Assembly: GCA_002364615.1 (NCBI GenBank)
Contig: DEYP01000019.1
Location: 62,001 to 126,000, forward strand
Direction: 5' to 3'
Origin: Arsukibacterium sp. UBA3155
Lineage (GTDB): Bacteria; Pseudomonadota; Gammaproteobacteria; Enterobacterales; Alteromonadaceae
DNA length: 64,000 bases
A program made the position numbers and the translations under genes. Below are positions 10,396 to 19,783 of this stretch, one piece after another. The notes under the pieces are model-generated. The model was not told the DNA's origin. It saw only the letters and a list, made by a program, of their open reading frames with translations, and did no database searches. The number at the start of each line of letters is the position of its first letter. Position 1 is the first letter of the stretch.

Positions 10396-10651
10396 AAGTT
10401 GATTTTATATTGCTCACTAACTCTAACAACAATCTGTTATGGCTGGGTGGCTGGTGTGCTTACGTAACAGCGGCATGGATGCCGCGGAGCCTGAAAGGGC
10501 ACAGGGATGTGATCCTTGAAGGCGGTGAAGTAAGTATCTCCAGCCCCCCAGCCTCTGCACCGATCTTAGCGGCTACACCAGTCACTGTGCCTCTCGGAGT
10601 TAGTATCAGCCTTAGCAACTCAGTACAGAGGGAATGATAGTTGAGAGGATT
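10396..10651. other. Gene-free stretch with a dispersed-repeat-like remnant
   Basis: No convincing gene is seen between the two facing terminators. Positions 10471-10536 hold a palindrome CGGCATGGATGCCG followed by GCGGAGCC and an ACAGGGATGTGATC-like segment. This resembles the short 'catggatg' intergenic repeats I associate with Alteromonadales genomes, in degenerate form. A 75-codon open frame crosses it but has no ribosome site. Confidence 0.4.
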
Positions 10652-10680
10652 TAAAAAAGGGCGCCCGCGGGCACCCTTAA
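10652..10680 (-). terminator. Intrinsic terminator after the GH3 gene
   Basis: Read on the minus strand, AAGGGTGCCC GC GGGCGCCCTT forms a 10-bp stem (one G-U pair) followed by TTTTAA. It lies 23 bp beyond the GH3 stop. Confidence 0.85.
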
Positions 10681-10702
10681 GCTTTACTTTAACACCAGGT
10701 CG

Positions 10703-13261
10703 TTACTGGCAAGCCACCACAGTATGCTGCTTATCCGCCACCGGGCTTATTCTGGCATCAGCCAGGCTCAGGGTTAACTTACCGCTGGTTTGCACCGACA
10801 GCACCTGGAATACCTGCCCCAGGTTCAGTCCCTGTTGCTGCAGGCAGCTTAATTTTACCGTCAGTGGTTGCCACTGATCTTCCGGCATAACGGCCAGTGC
10901 GGCGCTGATATTCACCTCGCCACCGCAAGCATCACCACAGGCCATGCTTAGCATCACTTCCGCCGGCACTTCACCTTGCCGTTTAACCAGTAACGTTAAC
11001 TGGCTGTCGGCTTCGGCATAGGCCCGTAAGTCACGTGGAAACGGGCTGATAAAGCTGAACGAAGCGCTGGCAGTGCCATCAAATTCAAAGCGACGGGCAT
11101 CTTCCTGCACCTCTTTATCAAAGGTACGGCTGTTGATTGCGCCGAGCTGCTGAATGCTGCTGCTGACCAGCTCGTTATCATTTCCGCTTTGTAGTTGTAA
11201 CTGCCACGGCGAGCGCGGAGCACGTTCAAAAACAACCAATTCATCCAGTTGGTCGTCCAGCTCCACCTGTTCTGATAAATCTGTTGCCAATACATCGCTC
11301 TGGCCATAACGCAGGCCAAAGCCATACGGCAGTAAAGGCTGATACTCTTTATCGCCATCATTTACCGCGGTTTGCTGCGGACTGGCTGGCCAGGAAAACG
11401 GCAGCTTACCGTGAAAATCATACTGCACACTGCCATCGGTTTTGGCCAGAATAACATCAGCAACACCATCACCCTCGCTGCCTGGTAACCACACTGCCAC
11501 AAAAGCGTCTGAGGCGTTAAGCTCTGGGTTTACCCATAGTGGCCGGCCGCTGATAAACAGCGATACCACCGGAATACCGTCGGCTTTTAACTGCTTAAGT
11601 AACGCTAAATCTGTTTTAACGCCTCGTTGGTATTCCAGGTTATCAATATCACCATTGCCTTCGGCGTAAGGCTCTTCACCATAAACCACGATAGCAACAT
11701 CGGGCTTCTGCTGATAACTGCCATCGATTGAAAGCTCTGCTGAGCCGCCTGCGGCGTTAACCTGGCGGGCAATACCGGCATAAATGGAGCTACCGCCGGG
11801 GAAATCGGCGTTAGTATTACCCGTACCCTGCCAGCTTATCGTCCAGCCACCGGCTTGCTGGCCAATATTATCTGCACCCGGCCCGGCAACTAAGATGCGC
11901 TGGCTGGGGTTAAGTGGTAACAGATTTTGCTGGTTTTTCAGTAATACTAGTGACTGGCGCACCGCATCACGGGCAATGGACCGGTGCTCTGCCGAGCCAA
12001 TTAATTCGGTTTTTCCTGCCAGAGGGCGCTGTGCCGGGCTGGCTTTAGTGAATAAGCCTGCGCGTTTTTTTACCCGTAGAATACGCCGCACTGCGTCATC
12101 AATGCGCGCCATGCTAATTTCACCGGCTTCAACCTGCTTAATCAGATTGTAATACAGTGGTTTCCAAGCTGCGGTGGGCACCATATAAATATCCAGTCCG
12201 GCATTGGCAGCCTGCGGGCAGTTGTCGTTAGTACAACCCGGGATCTGACCATGGCCATTCCAGTCACCGACAATAAAGCCATCGAAGCCCATGCGGTTTT
12301 TCAGCACATCAGTAAGCAAATACTGATTGCCATGAATTTTACTGCCGTTCCAGCTGTTAAAGGACGCCATGACCGACTGGGCACCGGCCTGCAGGCCGCC
12401 GACATAGCCCTGAGCATGAATATCGAACAACTGCTGCTCGGTCACTTCGGTATTGCCCTGATCAATGCCGCCGGTGGTGCCGCCATCGCCGACAAAATGT
12501 TTTACGGTGCTGATTACCCGCTCATTGCCCAGGAAATCAGCATCCGCCGCGCCCTGTAAGCCCGTAACAATTGCCGCGGCGTAGTCATGCACAATTTGCG
12601 GATGCTCTGAATAGCCTTCATAGGTTCGGCCCCAGCGATCATCGCGCACCACGGCGACTGTCGGGGCAAACACCCAGTCAATACCGGTTACCATCACTTC
12701 ACGGGCGGTGACTTTAGCAATTTGTTCAATTAATGCCGGATTTTTAGCCGCGCCCAGGCCTATATTATGCGGAAAAATAGTGGCACCAATGACGTTGTTG
12801 TGGCCATGCACCGCATCGGTACCCCACATGGTCGGGATGCTACTGCCGTCGATGCTGGCATCCACCGAGGCCTGATACATGGCTTCGGCCAGCGCTATCC
12901 AATCGGCGGGTGTGGCGTATTTATCATCGTTTGGAAAGGCGCCACCCCCGTTTAAGTAAGAGCCAAAACCGTATTGGCGCATATCTTCGATGGTAATATC
13001 GCGAATTTCCGGCTGGATCATCTGGGCAATTTTCTGCTGCAGGGTCATGCCTGCCATCAGCTCGGTAATTTCCTGCTCAGTGGCCGGGTCTTGTGCTACT
13101 GGCAATTCAAGCCTGGGCCAGATCGTACTATTTGCGGTTGAGGTCGGGCTGTCCCCGACAACTGGCGATACCGGGGCAGGTTTGCTGCATGCCGCTAGTG
13201 TCAGGCTGCTGCTGATGACCAGCAGCAAGGGTTTTAACAACAGTGATGGTCTGTGGAGCAT
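10703..13261 (-). CDS. GH3 family exo-beta-glucosidase lipoprotein with ExoP-like C-terminal domain
   Basis: The 852-residue product starts with lipobox TLAAC (Cys 25). The GH3 N-terminal barrel shows MWGTDAVHGHNN, KHFVGDGGT and the nucleophile motif VGDWNG (Asp 333). The C-terminal GH3 sandwich has VYGEEPYAEGNGD. The last ~170 residues look like the ExoP-type beta-sandwich found in marine exo-1,3/1,4-beta-glucanases. A longer frame to 13450 exists, but ATG 13261 overlaps the stop of the upstream transporter by one base (TAATG), which points to translational coupling and gives a proper signal. It likely trims glucan oligomers to glucose in the periplasm. Confidence 0.93.
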   Translation of the reverse strand: MLHRPSLLLKPLLLVISSSLTLAACSKPAPVSPVVGDSPTSTANSTIWPRLELPVAQDPATEQEITELMAGMTLQQKIAQMIQPEIRDITIEDMRQYGFGSYLNGGGAFPNDDKYATPADWIALAEAMYQASVDASIDGSSIPTMWGTDAVHGHNNVIGATIFPHNIGLGAAKNPALIEQIAKVTAREVMVTGIDWVFAPTVAVVRDDRWGRTYEGYSEHPQIVHDYAAAIVTGLQGAADADFLGNERVISTVKHFVGDGGTTGGIDQGNTEVTEQQLFDIHAQGYVGGLQAGAQSVMASFNSWNGSKIHGNQYLLTDVLKNRMGFDGFIVGDWNGHGQIPGCTNDNCPQAANAGLDIYMVPTAAWKPLYYNLIKQVEAGEISMARIDDAVRRILRVKKRAGLFTKASPAQRPLAGKTELIGSAEHRSIARDAVRQSLVLLKNQQNLLPLNPSQRILVAGPGADNIGQQAGGWTISWQGTGNTNADFPGGSSIYAGIARQVNAAGGSAELSIDGSYQQKPDVAIVVYGEEPYAEGNGDIDNLEYQRGVKTDLALLKQLKADGIPVVSLFISGRPLWVNPELNASDAFVAVWLPGSEGDGVADVILAKTDGSVQYDFHGKLPFSWPASPQQTAVNDGDKEYQPLLPYGFGLRYGQSDVLATDLSEQVELDDQLDELVVFERAPRSPWQLQLQSGNDNELVSSSIQQLGAINSRTFDKEVQEDARRFEFDGTASASFSFISPFPRDLRAYAEADSQLTLLVKRQGEVPAEVMLSMACGDACGGEVNISAALAVMPEDQWQPLTVKLSCLQQQGLNLGQVFQVLSVQTSGKLTLSLADARISPVADKQHTVVACQ

Positions 13262-14550
13262 TATAACGCCTCCTTCGTCGCTGCAATGGTTTCGGTCAGC
13301 GAGCCGCGGGGTTTGCAGCCATTTAAACCGTAAAAAGCAATATAGATGTAGCAAAGCAGCGGTATAATAAACGCCAGTTGCACGCCAACGGTGTCGGCTA
13401 AGGCGCCTTGCAGCAGAGGCAAAATAGCGCCGCCAACAATGGCCAGGCATAAAATGCCGGAACCCTGACTGGTATAATGTTTTAAGCCGGCTATGGCTAA
13501 ACTGAAAATGGTCGGGAACATAATGGAGTTACACAGGCCCACTAATAACAGGGACCACATGGCCAGTTTACCTGCAGATAAAATGGTTATCGCCAGCAGT
13601 AATACCGCCATAATGGCATTAAAGGCCAGTACTTTACCCGCATTGAGTTTTTGCATTACCGCAGCGCCAATAAAGCGCCCGACCATAGCACCACCAAAGT
13701 ACCAGGAAATATAGTGTGAGGCAGCGGCCGTCGTCATATCACCGATTTCCGGCATCGACAGATAAATGGCCAAAAAGCTACCAATACCCACTTCAGCGCC
13801 AACATAAACAAAAATACCCAGTGCGCCCAGCATTAAATGCCGCTGCCGCCAGGCTTCACCACCCAGTGGCAGTGCCTGGCCCGGGTCTTTTTTGCCCATC
13901 GCCGGTAGTTTTAACCAGGCAAAGATAATCGCCAGCACAATTAAACTGGCGGCCAGTATCAGGTAAGGTAATTGTACGGTGGATTCGGTGACCGCGCCCG
14001 GCACCGGCTCCGGCGCATCCATACCACCAAAAATAAGCCAGGCGCCAAAGAAGGGCGCAACGGTGGTGCCCAGTGAGTTAAACGCCTGGGTCATGGTTAA
14101 GCGGCTTGACGCCGTCTCAGGTTTTCCCAGCACGCTGACATAAGGGTTAGCCGCCACCTGTAAAATAGTAATGCCCGAGGCCAGTACAAACAGTGCCAGT
14201 AAAAACATAGCATAGACATGCATTGCGGCAGCCGGAATAAACAACAAACAGCCGGCACCGGCAATCAGCAAGCCGGTAACAATGCCCGCTTTATAACCAA
14301 TTTTACTGACCAGCATACCGGCTGGCACCGAGACGATAAAATAGGCGCCAAAAAAGCAAAACTGGATGAGCATGGCCTGGAAGTTAGTTAACTCAAACAG
14401 AATTTTTAAGTAGGGGATCAGAATGTCATTCAGACAGGTAATAAAACCCCACATAAAAAACAGTGAGGTCAGGGCCGTTAACGCAAAGCGATAATTGCCC
14501 TGGTTACTAGCGGCGTTGGCGCCAGCTGCTGGAATTGGTGTTGTTGCCAT
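13261..14550 (-). CDS. FucP/GluP-type sugar MFS transporter
   Basis: This 429-residue protein has about twelve membrane helices and the FucP-family hallmark of an N-terminal [37 protein letters not shown] and [17 protein letters not shown] are also typical of the glucose/galactose and fucose proton symporters. The neighbours argue for glucose as substrate. AGGGGGA sits 5 bases before the ATG. It is the first gene of an operon with the GH3 gene and is divergent from the GH1 gene, with a LacI-type operator between them. Confidence 0.9.
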   Translation of the reverse strand: MATTPIPAAGANAASNQGNYRFALTALTSLFFMWGFITCLNDILIPYLKILFELTNFQAMLIQFCFFGAYFIVSVPAGMLVSKIGYKAGIVTGLLIAGAGCLLFIPAAAMHVYAMFLLALFVLASGITILQVAANPYVSVLGKPETASSRLTMTQAFNSLGTTVAPFFGAWLIFGGMDAPEPVPGAVTESTVQLPYLILAASLIVLAIIFAWLKLPAMGKKDPGQALPLGGEAWRQRHLMLGALGIFVYVGAEVGIGSFLAIYLSMPEIGDMTTAAASHYISWYFGGAMVGRFIGAAVMQKLNAGKVLAFNAIMAVLLLAITILSAGKLAMWSLLLVGLCNSIMFPTIFSLAIAGLKHYTSQGSGILCLAIVGGAILPLLQGALADTVGVQLAFIIPLLCYIYIAFYGLNGCKPRGSLTETIAATKEAL

Positions 14551-14625
14551 CTTGTCCCCCTGGGGTGCATTGTGTTTTATTGACGGGCCGGTTGTTGACG
14601 TACTGGTCTGGGCCGTCTAGTATTA

Positions 14626-14639
14626 TGTAAGCGCTTTCA
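14626..14639. promoter_or_regulatory. LacI-type operator between the divergent transporter-GH3 and GH1 units
   Basis: TGTAAGCGCTTTCA matches the palindrome at 4573 at 13 of 14 positions. It lies 75 bp from the transporter start and 81 bp from the GH1 start, so one bound repressor could cover both promoters. Confidence 0.8.
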
Positions 14640-14720
14640 TTTATAGCATATATCACGCTGTTGGCAAATTTTTTGTCGTCCAGCTGCCAGTAACTTTTCG
14701 TTCGGAAGATAGCCAAATTG

Positions 14721-16061
14721 ATGAAAATCTCCTTAGCTGCCACCTCGCCCCTGCGCCAGCCCGACTTTGTGTTCGGGGTGGCAACCGCTGCGTTTCAGAT
14801 TGAAGGCGGGGCCGATAGCCGCCTGCCTTGTATCTGGGACACCTTTTGTGCCGAGCCCGGCCGGATTAAAGACGGCTCTGACGGATTGACAGCGTGTGAC
14901 CATATTCATCGCTGGCATGATGATATTGAGCTTATTGCTGCGCTGGGCGTCGATGCCTATCGCTTTTCAATAGCCTGGGGCCGGGTCATTAATGTTGATG
15001 GCAGTATCAATCAGGCCGGACTCGATTTTTACCTGCAGTTGCTGGATGCCCTTCAGGCTCGGGGGATCAAAGCGTTTGTTACCTTGTATCACTGGGATTT
15101 ACCCCAATACCTGCAGGACTTAGGTGGCTGGCTTAAGCGTGATACCGCCTACAAGTTTGCTGATTACGCAGATAAAGTCAGCCGCGCTTTTGGTGACAGA
15201 GTGTATTCTTATGCCACCTTAAATGAACCGTTTTGCAGTGCCTATTTAAGTTACGAAGCCGGTATTCATGCCCCCGGTGTCCAAAACCGTCAACAAGGCC
15301 GTCAGGTAGCGCATCATTTATTGCTGGCGCATGGCCTTGCATTAAAAGTGCTGCAACACAATGCGCCACAGGCCAAAAATGGCATAGTACTGAATTTTAG
15401 TCCCTGCCACCCCGCCAGTAAAAGTGAGGCGGATGTTCGTGCTGCTGATATGGCCGATCAATATCATAACCAGTGGTATCTTAAGCCACTGATGCAAGGT
15501 TGCTATCCAAAGCTGCTGGAACAGTTACCGCTTGCTGAACAGCCAGACATTGCGGCCGGTGATATGGCAATAATTGCTCAGCCATTAGATTTTCTGGGTG
15601 TTAACTATTACACCCGCACAGTATACAGAGCTAATAACAAAGGTTGGTTCAGCGATGTGCCGCCGACCAGCCCGCCCCTAACCGATATGGGCTGGGAGAT
15701 CTACCCGCAAGGCTTAACCGAAGTTCTGCTGGATATGAATACCCGCTATTCACTGCCGCCGGTTTACATCACTGAAAACGGTGCCGCCATGCCTGACGCC
15801 TTACAGCAGGGCAAGATAGAAGATAGCGAGCGGGTCGCCTACTTTCAGCAACACTTGCAGGCGGTAGAGCAGGCAATAGATGCCGGAATGCGGATTGACG
15901 GCTACTTTGCCTGGAGCCTGATGGATAACTTTGAATGGGCTGAAGGCTATGCCAAACGGTTTGGTATAGTCTATGTTGATTACACTACCCAGCAACGTAC
16001 GTTAAAAGCCAGTGCTATCGCCTTGCGTGACTGCTTTGCCGGCAGAACGCATGTCGGCTGA
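14721..16061 (+). CDS. GH1 family beta-glucosidase
   Basis: The 446-residue protein has no signal peptide, so it acts in the cytoplasm. The GH1 N-terminal signature FVFGVATAAFQIEGG is near residue 17. The acid/base is Glu 169 in TLNEPF and the nucleophile is Glu 352 in YITENG. The WSLMDNFEWAEGY motif near the end lines the glucose site. It splits beta-glucosides such as laminaribiose or cellobiose to glucose. A TTG one codon upstream (14718) is also possible; GGAAGA lies about 11 bases before the ATG. It heads an operon with the GPH symporter and LacI gene. Confidence 0.95.
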   Translation: MKISLAATSPLRQPDFVFGVATAAFQIEGGADSRLPCIWDTFCAEPGRIKDGSDGLTACDHIHRWHDDIELIAALGVDAYRFSIAWGRVINVDGSINQAGLDFYLQLLDALQARGIKAFVTLYHWDLPQYLQDLGGWLKRDTAYKFADYADKVSRAFGDRVYSYATLNEPFCSAYLSYEAGIHAPGVQNRQQGRQVAHHLLLAHGLALKVLQHNAPQAKNGIVLNFSPCHPASKSEADVRAADMADQYHNQWYLKPLMQGCYPKLLEQLPLAEQPDIAAGDMAIIAQPLDFLGVNYYTRTVYRANNKGWFSDVPPTSPPLTDMGWEIYPQGLTEVLLDMNTRYSLPPVYITENGAAMPDALQQGKIEDSERVAYFQQHLQAVEQAIDAGMRIDGYFAWSLMDNFEWAEGYAKRFGIVYVDYTTQQRTLKASAIALRDCFAGRTHVG

Positions 16062-16127
16062 GTCTATGTCGACAGAAAGCACGGCTGACATCATATAAAA
16101 ATATAACAGTGCCATAACGGGGCCAGT

Positions 16128-17498
16128 ATGCTGACAAAACGGGAAAAAGTGGCCTACGGCCTTGGTGATACTGCCAGCAATATCGTATTTCAAACCGTCA
16201 TGCTGTTTTTAACCTTTTTTTATACCGATATTTTTGGCATTTCGCCGGCGGTAGTGGGCAGTATGTTTTTGCTGGTCCGTATTATCGACGCCGTAACCGA
16301 CCCGCTAATGGGCGCCCTGGCCGATAAAACCACCAGCCGGCATGGTAAATACCGACCATATTTACTCTGGTTAGCGCTGCCCTTTGCGCTGTGCAGTGTG
16401 CTGGCCTTTACCACGCCCGATTTATCAGCCAATGGCAAAGTAATCTACGCCTTTGCCACCTATACCTTATTAATGTTGGCGTATACGGCGATTAATATTC
16501 CTTACTCGGCACTGGGCGGAGTGTTAACTGCTGATCCGACCGAGCGGGTGTCGGTGCAATCCTATCGGTTTGTATTCGGCATGCTGGGTGGTTTGCTGGT
16601 CACCGCCTGCACCTTACCGCTGGTCAACTTCTTTGGTAATGGCGATAGCGCCAAAGGCTATCAGCTAACCATAGCCGCCATGAGCGCGCTGGGTCTGCTA
16701 TTGTTTTTGCTGTGCTTTTTCGGCACGCGTGAGCGGGTGCATGCCCCGGTTAATCAGCAACTGACCTTGCAAAGCAGCTTTAATTCTTTGTGGCAAAATG
16801 ATCAGTGGCGAATTTTATGTGTCGCCGCCTTTTTCCTGCTTACCGGCATGGTGCTACGCTCTACCCTGGCCATTTTTTACGTAAAGTATTATCTGGGGCG
16901 GGAAGACTTAATTACCGCCTTTATTACCCTGGGTATGCTGGGCAATATTGCCGGCTGCGCTGTCGCTCAATGGCTAAGCCGCTATGTTGATAAAGTAAAA
17001 GCCTATATTGGTCTGCAGCTTATCTCGGCTTTTATTTGTGTTATCAGCTTTTTTATTGGCAGCGAGCAAGTGGCACTGGCCTTTGCCCTGTACTTTTTGT
17101 GGGGTTTCTTTTTGCAAATGGCTACGCCGTTGTTATGGGCCAAAATGGCCGACACGGTCGATTACGGTCATTATAAAACCGGGATCCGGATCACCGGCCT
17201 GGTGTATTCCTCTATCGTGTTTTTTATCAAGCTGGGGCTGGCCCTGGGTGGTGCCTTGGCGGGCTGGTTGCTGGCCGGCTTTGGTTATCAGGCAGATGTG
17301 GTGCAAAGCGCCTCTACGCAGCAGGGTATTCTGCTCAGTTTTACCGTATTGCCCGCTATTGGCTCGGTGCTGGTGGCTGTGGTAATGACCCGCTACCAGC
17401 TTACTGGCCAGCGGGTACTGGATATTCACCGGCAACTGGCACAGCAATCTGGTGATGTCGCGCCAGAGCATGCTACAGTACCGGCCTCAAACCATTAA
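16128..17498 (+). CDS. GPH-family (glycoside-pentoside-hexuronide) cation symporter
   Basis: This 456-residue protein has about twelve membrane segments. The N-terminal KVAYGLGDTASNIVFQ and the DAVTDPLMGALADKTTSRHGKYRPY motif mark the MelB/GPH family, which import glycosides with Na+ or H+. With GH1 upstream, a short beta-glucan oligosaccharide such as a disaccharide is the likely cargo (inference). It follows GH1 by 66 bp and the LacI gene starts 12 bp after its stop, so the three should be one transcript. Confidence 0.92.
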   Translation: MLTKREKVAYGLGDTASNIVFQTVMLFLTFFYTDIFGISPAVVGSMFLLVRIIDAVTDPLMGALADKTTSRHGKYRPYLLWLALPFALCSVLAFTTPDLSANGKVIYAFATYTLLMLAYTAINIPYSALGGVLTADPTERVSVQSYRFVFGMLGGLLVTACTLPLVNFFGNGDSAKGYQLTIAAMSALGLLLFLLCFFGTRERVHAPVNQQLTLQSSFNSLWQNDQWRILCVAAFFLLTGMVLRSTLAIFYVKYYLGREDLITAFITLGMLGNIAGCAVAQWLSRYVDKVKAYIGLQLISAFICVISFFIGSEQVALAFALYFLWGFFLQMATPLLWAKMADTVDYGHYKTGIRITGLVYSSIVFFIKLGLALGGALAGWLLAGFGYQADVVQSASTQQGILLSFTVLPAIGSVLVAVVMTRYQLTGQRVLDIHRQLAQQSGDVAPEHATVPASNH

Positions 17499-17510
17499 TG
17501 CAGGCACGAC

Positions 17511-18518
17511 ATGGCAACCATTTACCAGGTATCTGAATTAGCTGGCGTATCACTGGCAACAGTTTCCCGGGTGATGAACAATAACGTCCGGGTGAGTGAA
17601 GCGACCCGCAATAAAGTCCTTGCTGCAATGGAGCAACTGGGTTACCGGCCCAATTCTATTGCTCAGTCTCTGGCTTCCAGCCGCTCGAACAGTATCGGTA
17701 TTCTGGTTTCAGAACTGCATGGTCCGTTTTATGGCGAAATGCTCACCGGTATTGAAGCCGAGTTCCGGGCCGCGGGTAAGCACGTTATTATTGCCGCCGG
17801 CCACAGTGAGCGGGCAACCGAGGAAGATGGCATTGATTTTTTACGTAGCCGCAATTGTGATGCATTAATTTTGCATGTTGAAGCCGTCAGCGACCAGTTT
17901 CTGATTGATTTAAGCACTAAAGAAACCCCTTTTGTGTTGTTAAACCGCCATGTACCGGCGTTGGCAGATCGCTGCATTAGTCTGGATAATGAATTAGGGG
18001 GGTATCTGGCGACAAAGCATTTGCTGGCACAGGGCCATCGCCATATTGGCTATATTGCCGGCCCGATGTGGAAAACGGATGCCCGCGATCGCTTTCATGG
18101 TCATCAACGGGCATTGGGCGAGTATCAGTTAACCGCGGAAGACGCCTTATTTTTTGAAGGTGACTTCCGGGAGACTGGCGGCAGCAAAGGCTTACAGGTG
18201 TTACTGGACAGCGGCCGGCCATTTAGTGCCGTTGTCTGTGCCAACGATGAAATGGCATCTGGTGCGCTCACTGCTGCCAGAGAGCTGGGGTATGATGTGC
18301 CGGCAGATTTCTCGGTAATCGGTTTTGATAACGTTAATTTTGCCTACTACACCTATCCGAAGTTATCCACAATTGACTATCCGGTCAGCGCCATGGGCCA
18401 GATGGCGGCGCGCTGGGTGCTGAAACAGGTATATCAGCAAAGTCGAATTGATGTGCAGCAAATATTTAATCCGCACCTTATACCCCGTGACTCAGTGGCC
18501 GGGGCTACGGCAGACTAA
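17511..18518 (+). CDS. LacI-family transcriptional regulator of the beta-glucan locus
   Basis: The 335-residue repressor has the LacI helix-turn-helix at residues 3-50 (IYQVSELAGVSLATVSRVMN, then the hinge helix YRPNSIAQSLAS) followed by a periplasmic-binding-protein-like sensor domain with FSVIGFDNVNFA. Such proteins release DNA when a sugar binds. The two sites at 4573 and 14626 have the symmetric LacI pattern, so this gene is their most likely binder and would link both transcription units. It is the last gene of the GH1 operon. Confidence 0.93.
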   Translation: MATIYQVSELAGVSLATVSRVMNNNVRVSEATRNKVLAAMEQLGYRPNSIAQSLASSRSNSIGILVSELHGPFYGEMLTGIEAEFRAAGKHVIIAAGHSERATEEDGIDFLRSRNCDALILHVEAVSDQFLIDLSTKETPFVLLNRHVPALADRCISLDNELGGYLATKHLLAQGHRHIGYIAGPMWKTDARDRFHGHQRALGEYQLTAEDALFFEGDFRETGGSKGLQVLLDSGRPFSAVVCANDEMASGALTAARELGYDVPADFSVIGFDNVNFAYYTYPKLSTIDYPVSAMGQMAARWVLKQVYQQSRIDVQQIFNPHLIPRDSVAGATAD

Positions 18519-18581
18519 GCTCGCGTGTGGCCACTGTTGCAGATAACGACTTTTGCTTATAACAACTTTCGCTTTTAACAA

Positions 18582-19559
18582 CTAGGGCAAAGGCACACCG
18601 CGGGCGGCAACATAAAGCGCGTACCAATGCTCGCGGCTAAGCTGCACGGTTGTTGCCTGGGCACAGGCCGCAATTCGCTTCAGGTTTGTGCTGCCAATTA
18701 CCGGTTGTATATTTGCCGGATGGCGCATTAACCAGGCCAATACTATTGCCTCTTTACTCACCTGATATTCTGCCGCTAACTGTTGCACTAGTTTGGCTGT
18801 ATGCTGAATGTGCTCCGGCTGGTTACTGACATCTTTGCCGCTGAACAATCCCTGGCTTAAGCTGCCCCAGGCTTGCAGTTGGATATGCTGACGTCGACAA
18901 TATTCAATAGTCCCCGCACTGAAGTTAACGGGCGGCTGACCACTGCAGCCTGCGGTCGTGCCTTCATCCAGCCAGGCCAGGTGACTTAAACTAAGCTCCA
19001 GCTGATTTACCACTAAAGGTTCAATTAAGGCGTCTTGCAGCAAACCAATCTGATGCTGCTGCATATTTGATACGCCAAACTGTTTTACCTTGCCGGCTTC
19101 GCGCAAGCTGGCAAAGGTTGCCGCCACTTCTTCCGGTTGCATTAACGGGTCGGGCCTGTGTAATAGCAAGGTATCCAGTTGCTCAATCTGCAACCGGCGC
19201 AAAATATGGTCAACCGACGAGGTTATCCAGTTGGCTGAGAAATCGTAACGCTGAACCTGCTGTTCATCAGCAAAACGAATACCACATTTAGACTGTAAAG
19301 ACATTTGCTGGCGCAACGCGGGGCGCTCTGCCAATACCTTACCAAATACCTGCTCTGCCTTACCAAAAGTATAAATATCGGCATGATCAAAAATACTAAT
19401 GCCGGCATCCAGCGCGGCATCTATTACCGCGTGAGTTTGTCTAATATCATCAATGCTGATGGCATTGGTATTCCAGCCTCCACCCAAATTCATACAACCA
19501 AAAATAAGGCGGCTGGTATTAGCAAGATAATCCGTCAGAGGAGTGTGTTGCAAAGTCAT
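18582..19559 (-). CDS. Aldo/keto reductase (YdhF-like)
   Basis: This 325-residue protein has the aldo/keto reductase TIM-barrel fold. The catalytic tetrad can be placed: Asp and Tyr in DHADIYTFG, Lys in SKCGIR and His in LLHRPD. NADPH-binding features near the C-terminus (VIGSTNLKRI) are present. The physiological substrate is unknown. ATG 19559 is preferred over an in-frame ATG six codons earlier. It converges on the LacI gene and may or may not belong to the glucan locus. Confidence 0.9.
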   Translation of the reverse strand: MTLQHTPLTDYLANTSRLIFGCMNLGGGWNTNAISIDDIRQTHAVIDAALDAGISIFDHADIYTFGKAEQVFGKVLAERPALRQQMSLQSKCGIRFADEQQVQRYDFSANWITSSVDHILRRLQIEQLDTLLLHRPDPLMQPEEVAATFASLREAGKVKQFGVSNMQQHQIGLLQDALIEPLVVNQLELSLSHLAWLDEGTTAGCSGQPPVNFSAGTIEYCRRQHIQLQAWGSLSQGLFSGKDVSNQPEHIQHTAKLVQQLAAEYQVSKEAIVLAWLMRHPANIQPVIGSTNLKRIAACAQATTVQLSREHWYALYVAARGVPLP

Positions 19560-19783
19560 AGTAATTCCCGGATGCAATTAACAGTTACGGCCACGGCAGC
19601 GCACGAAGCTTAATATTGTTGAACAAGTTTGCGAAAACATAAAGTGAATACACCAAAAAAGCGATGCGATTGTTCGTTTAATTTATTGGTATTTGTTAAC
19701 AACAACTGCGTATACTGCATGTCTAATTTAGCATGATAAACGTATACCCGTTGTAGAGTTGCATGCAGAGCTGAGGAAAAAAT

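Noticed and set aside
10410-10637. A 75-codon open frame between the receptor and GH3 genes
   Set aside because: It starts with a non-ATG codon, has no ribosome site, lies between two terminators over a repeat-like sequence, and its translation matches nothing I know.
13262-13450. A 63-residue N-terminal extension of the GH3 frame
   Set aside because: It lies inside the transporter gene, encodes no sensible sequence, and the internal ATG gives a proper lipoprotein signal with translational coupling.
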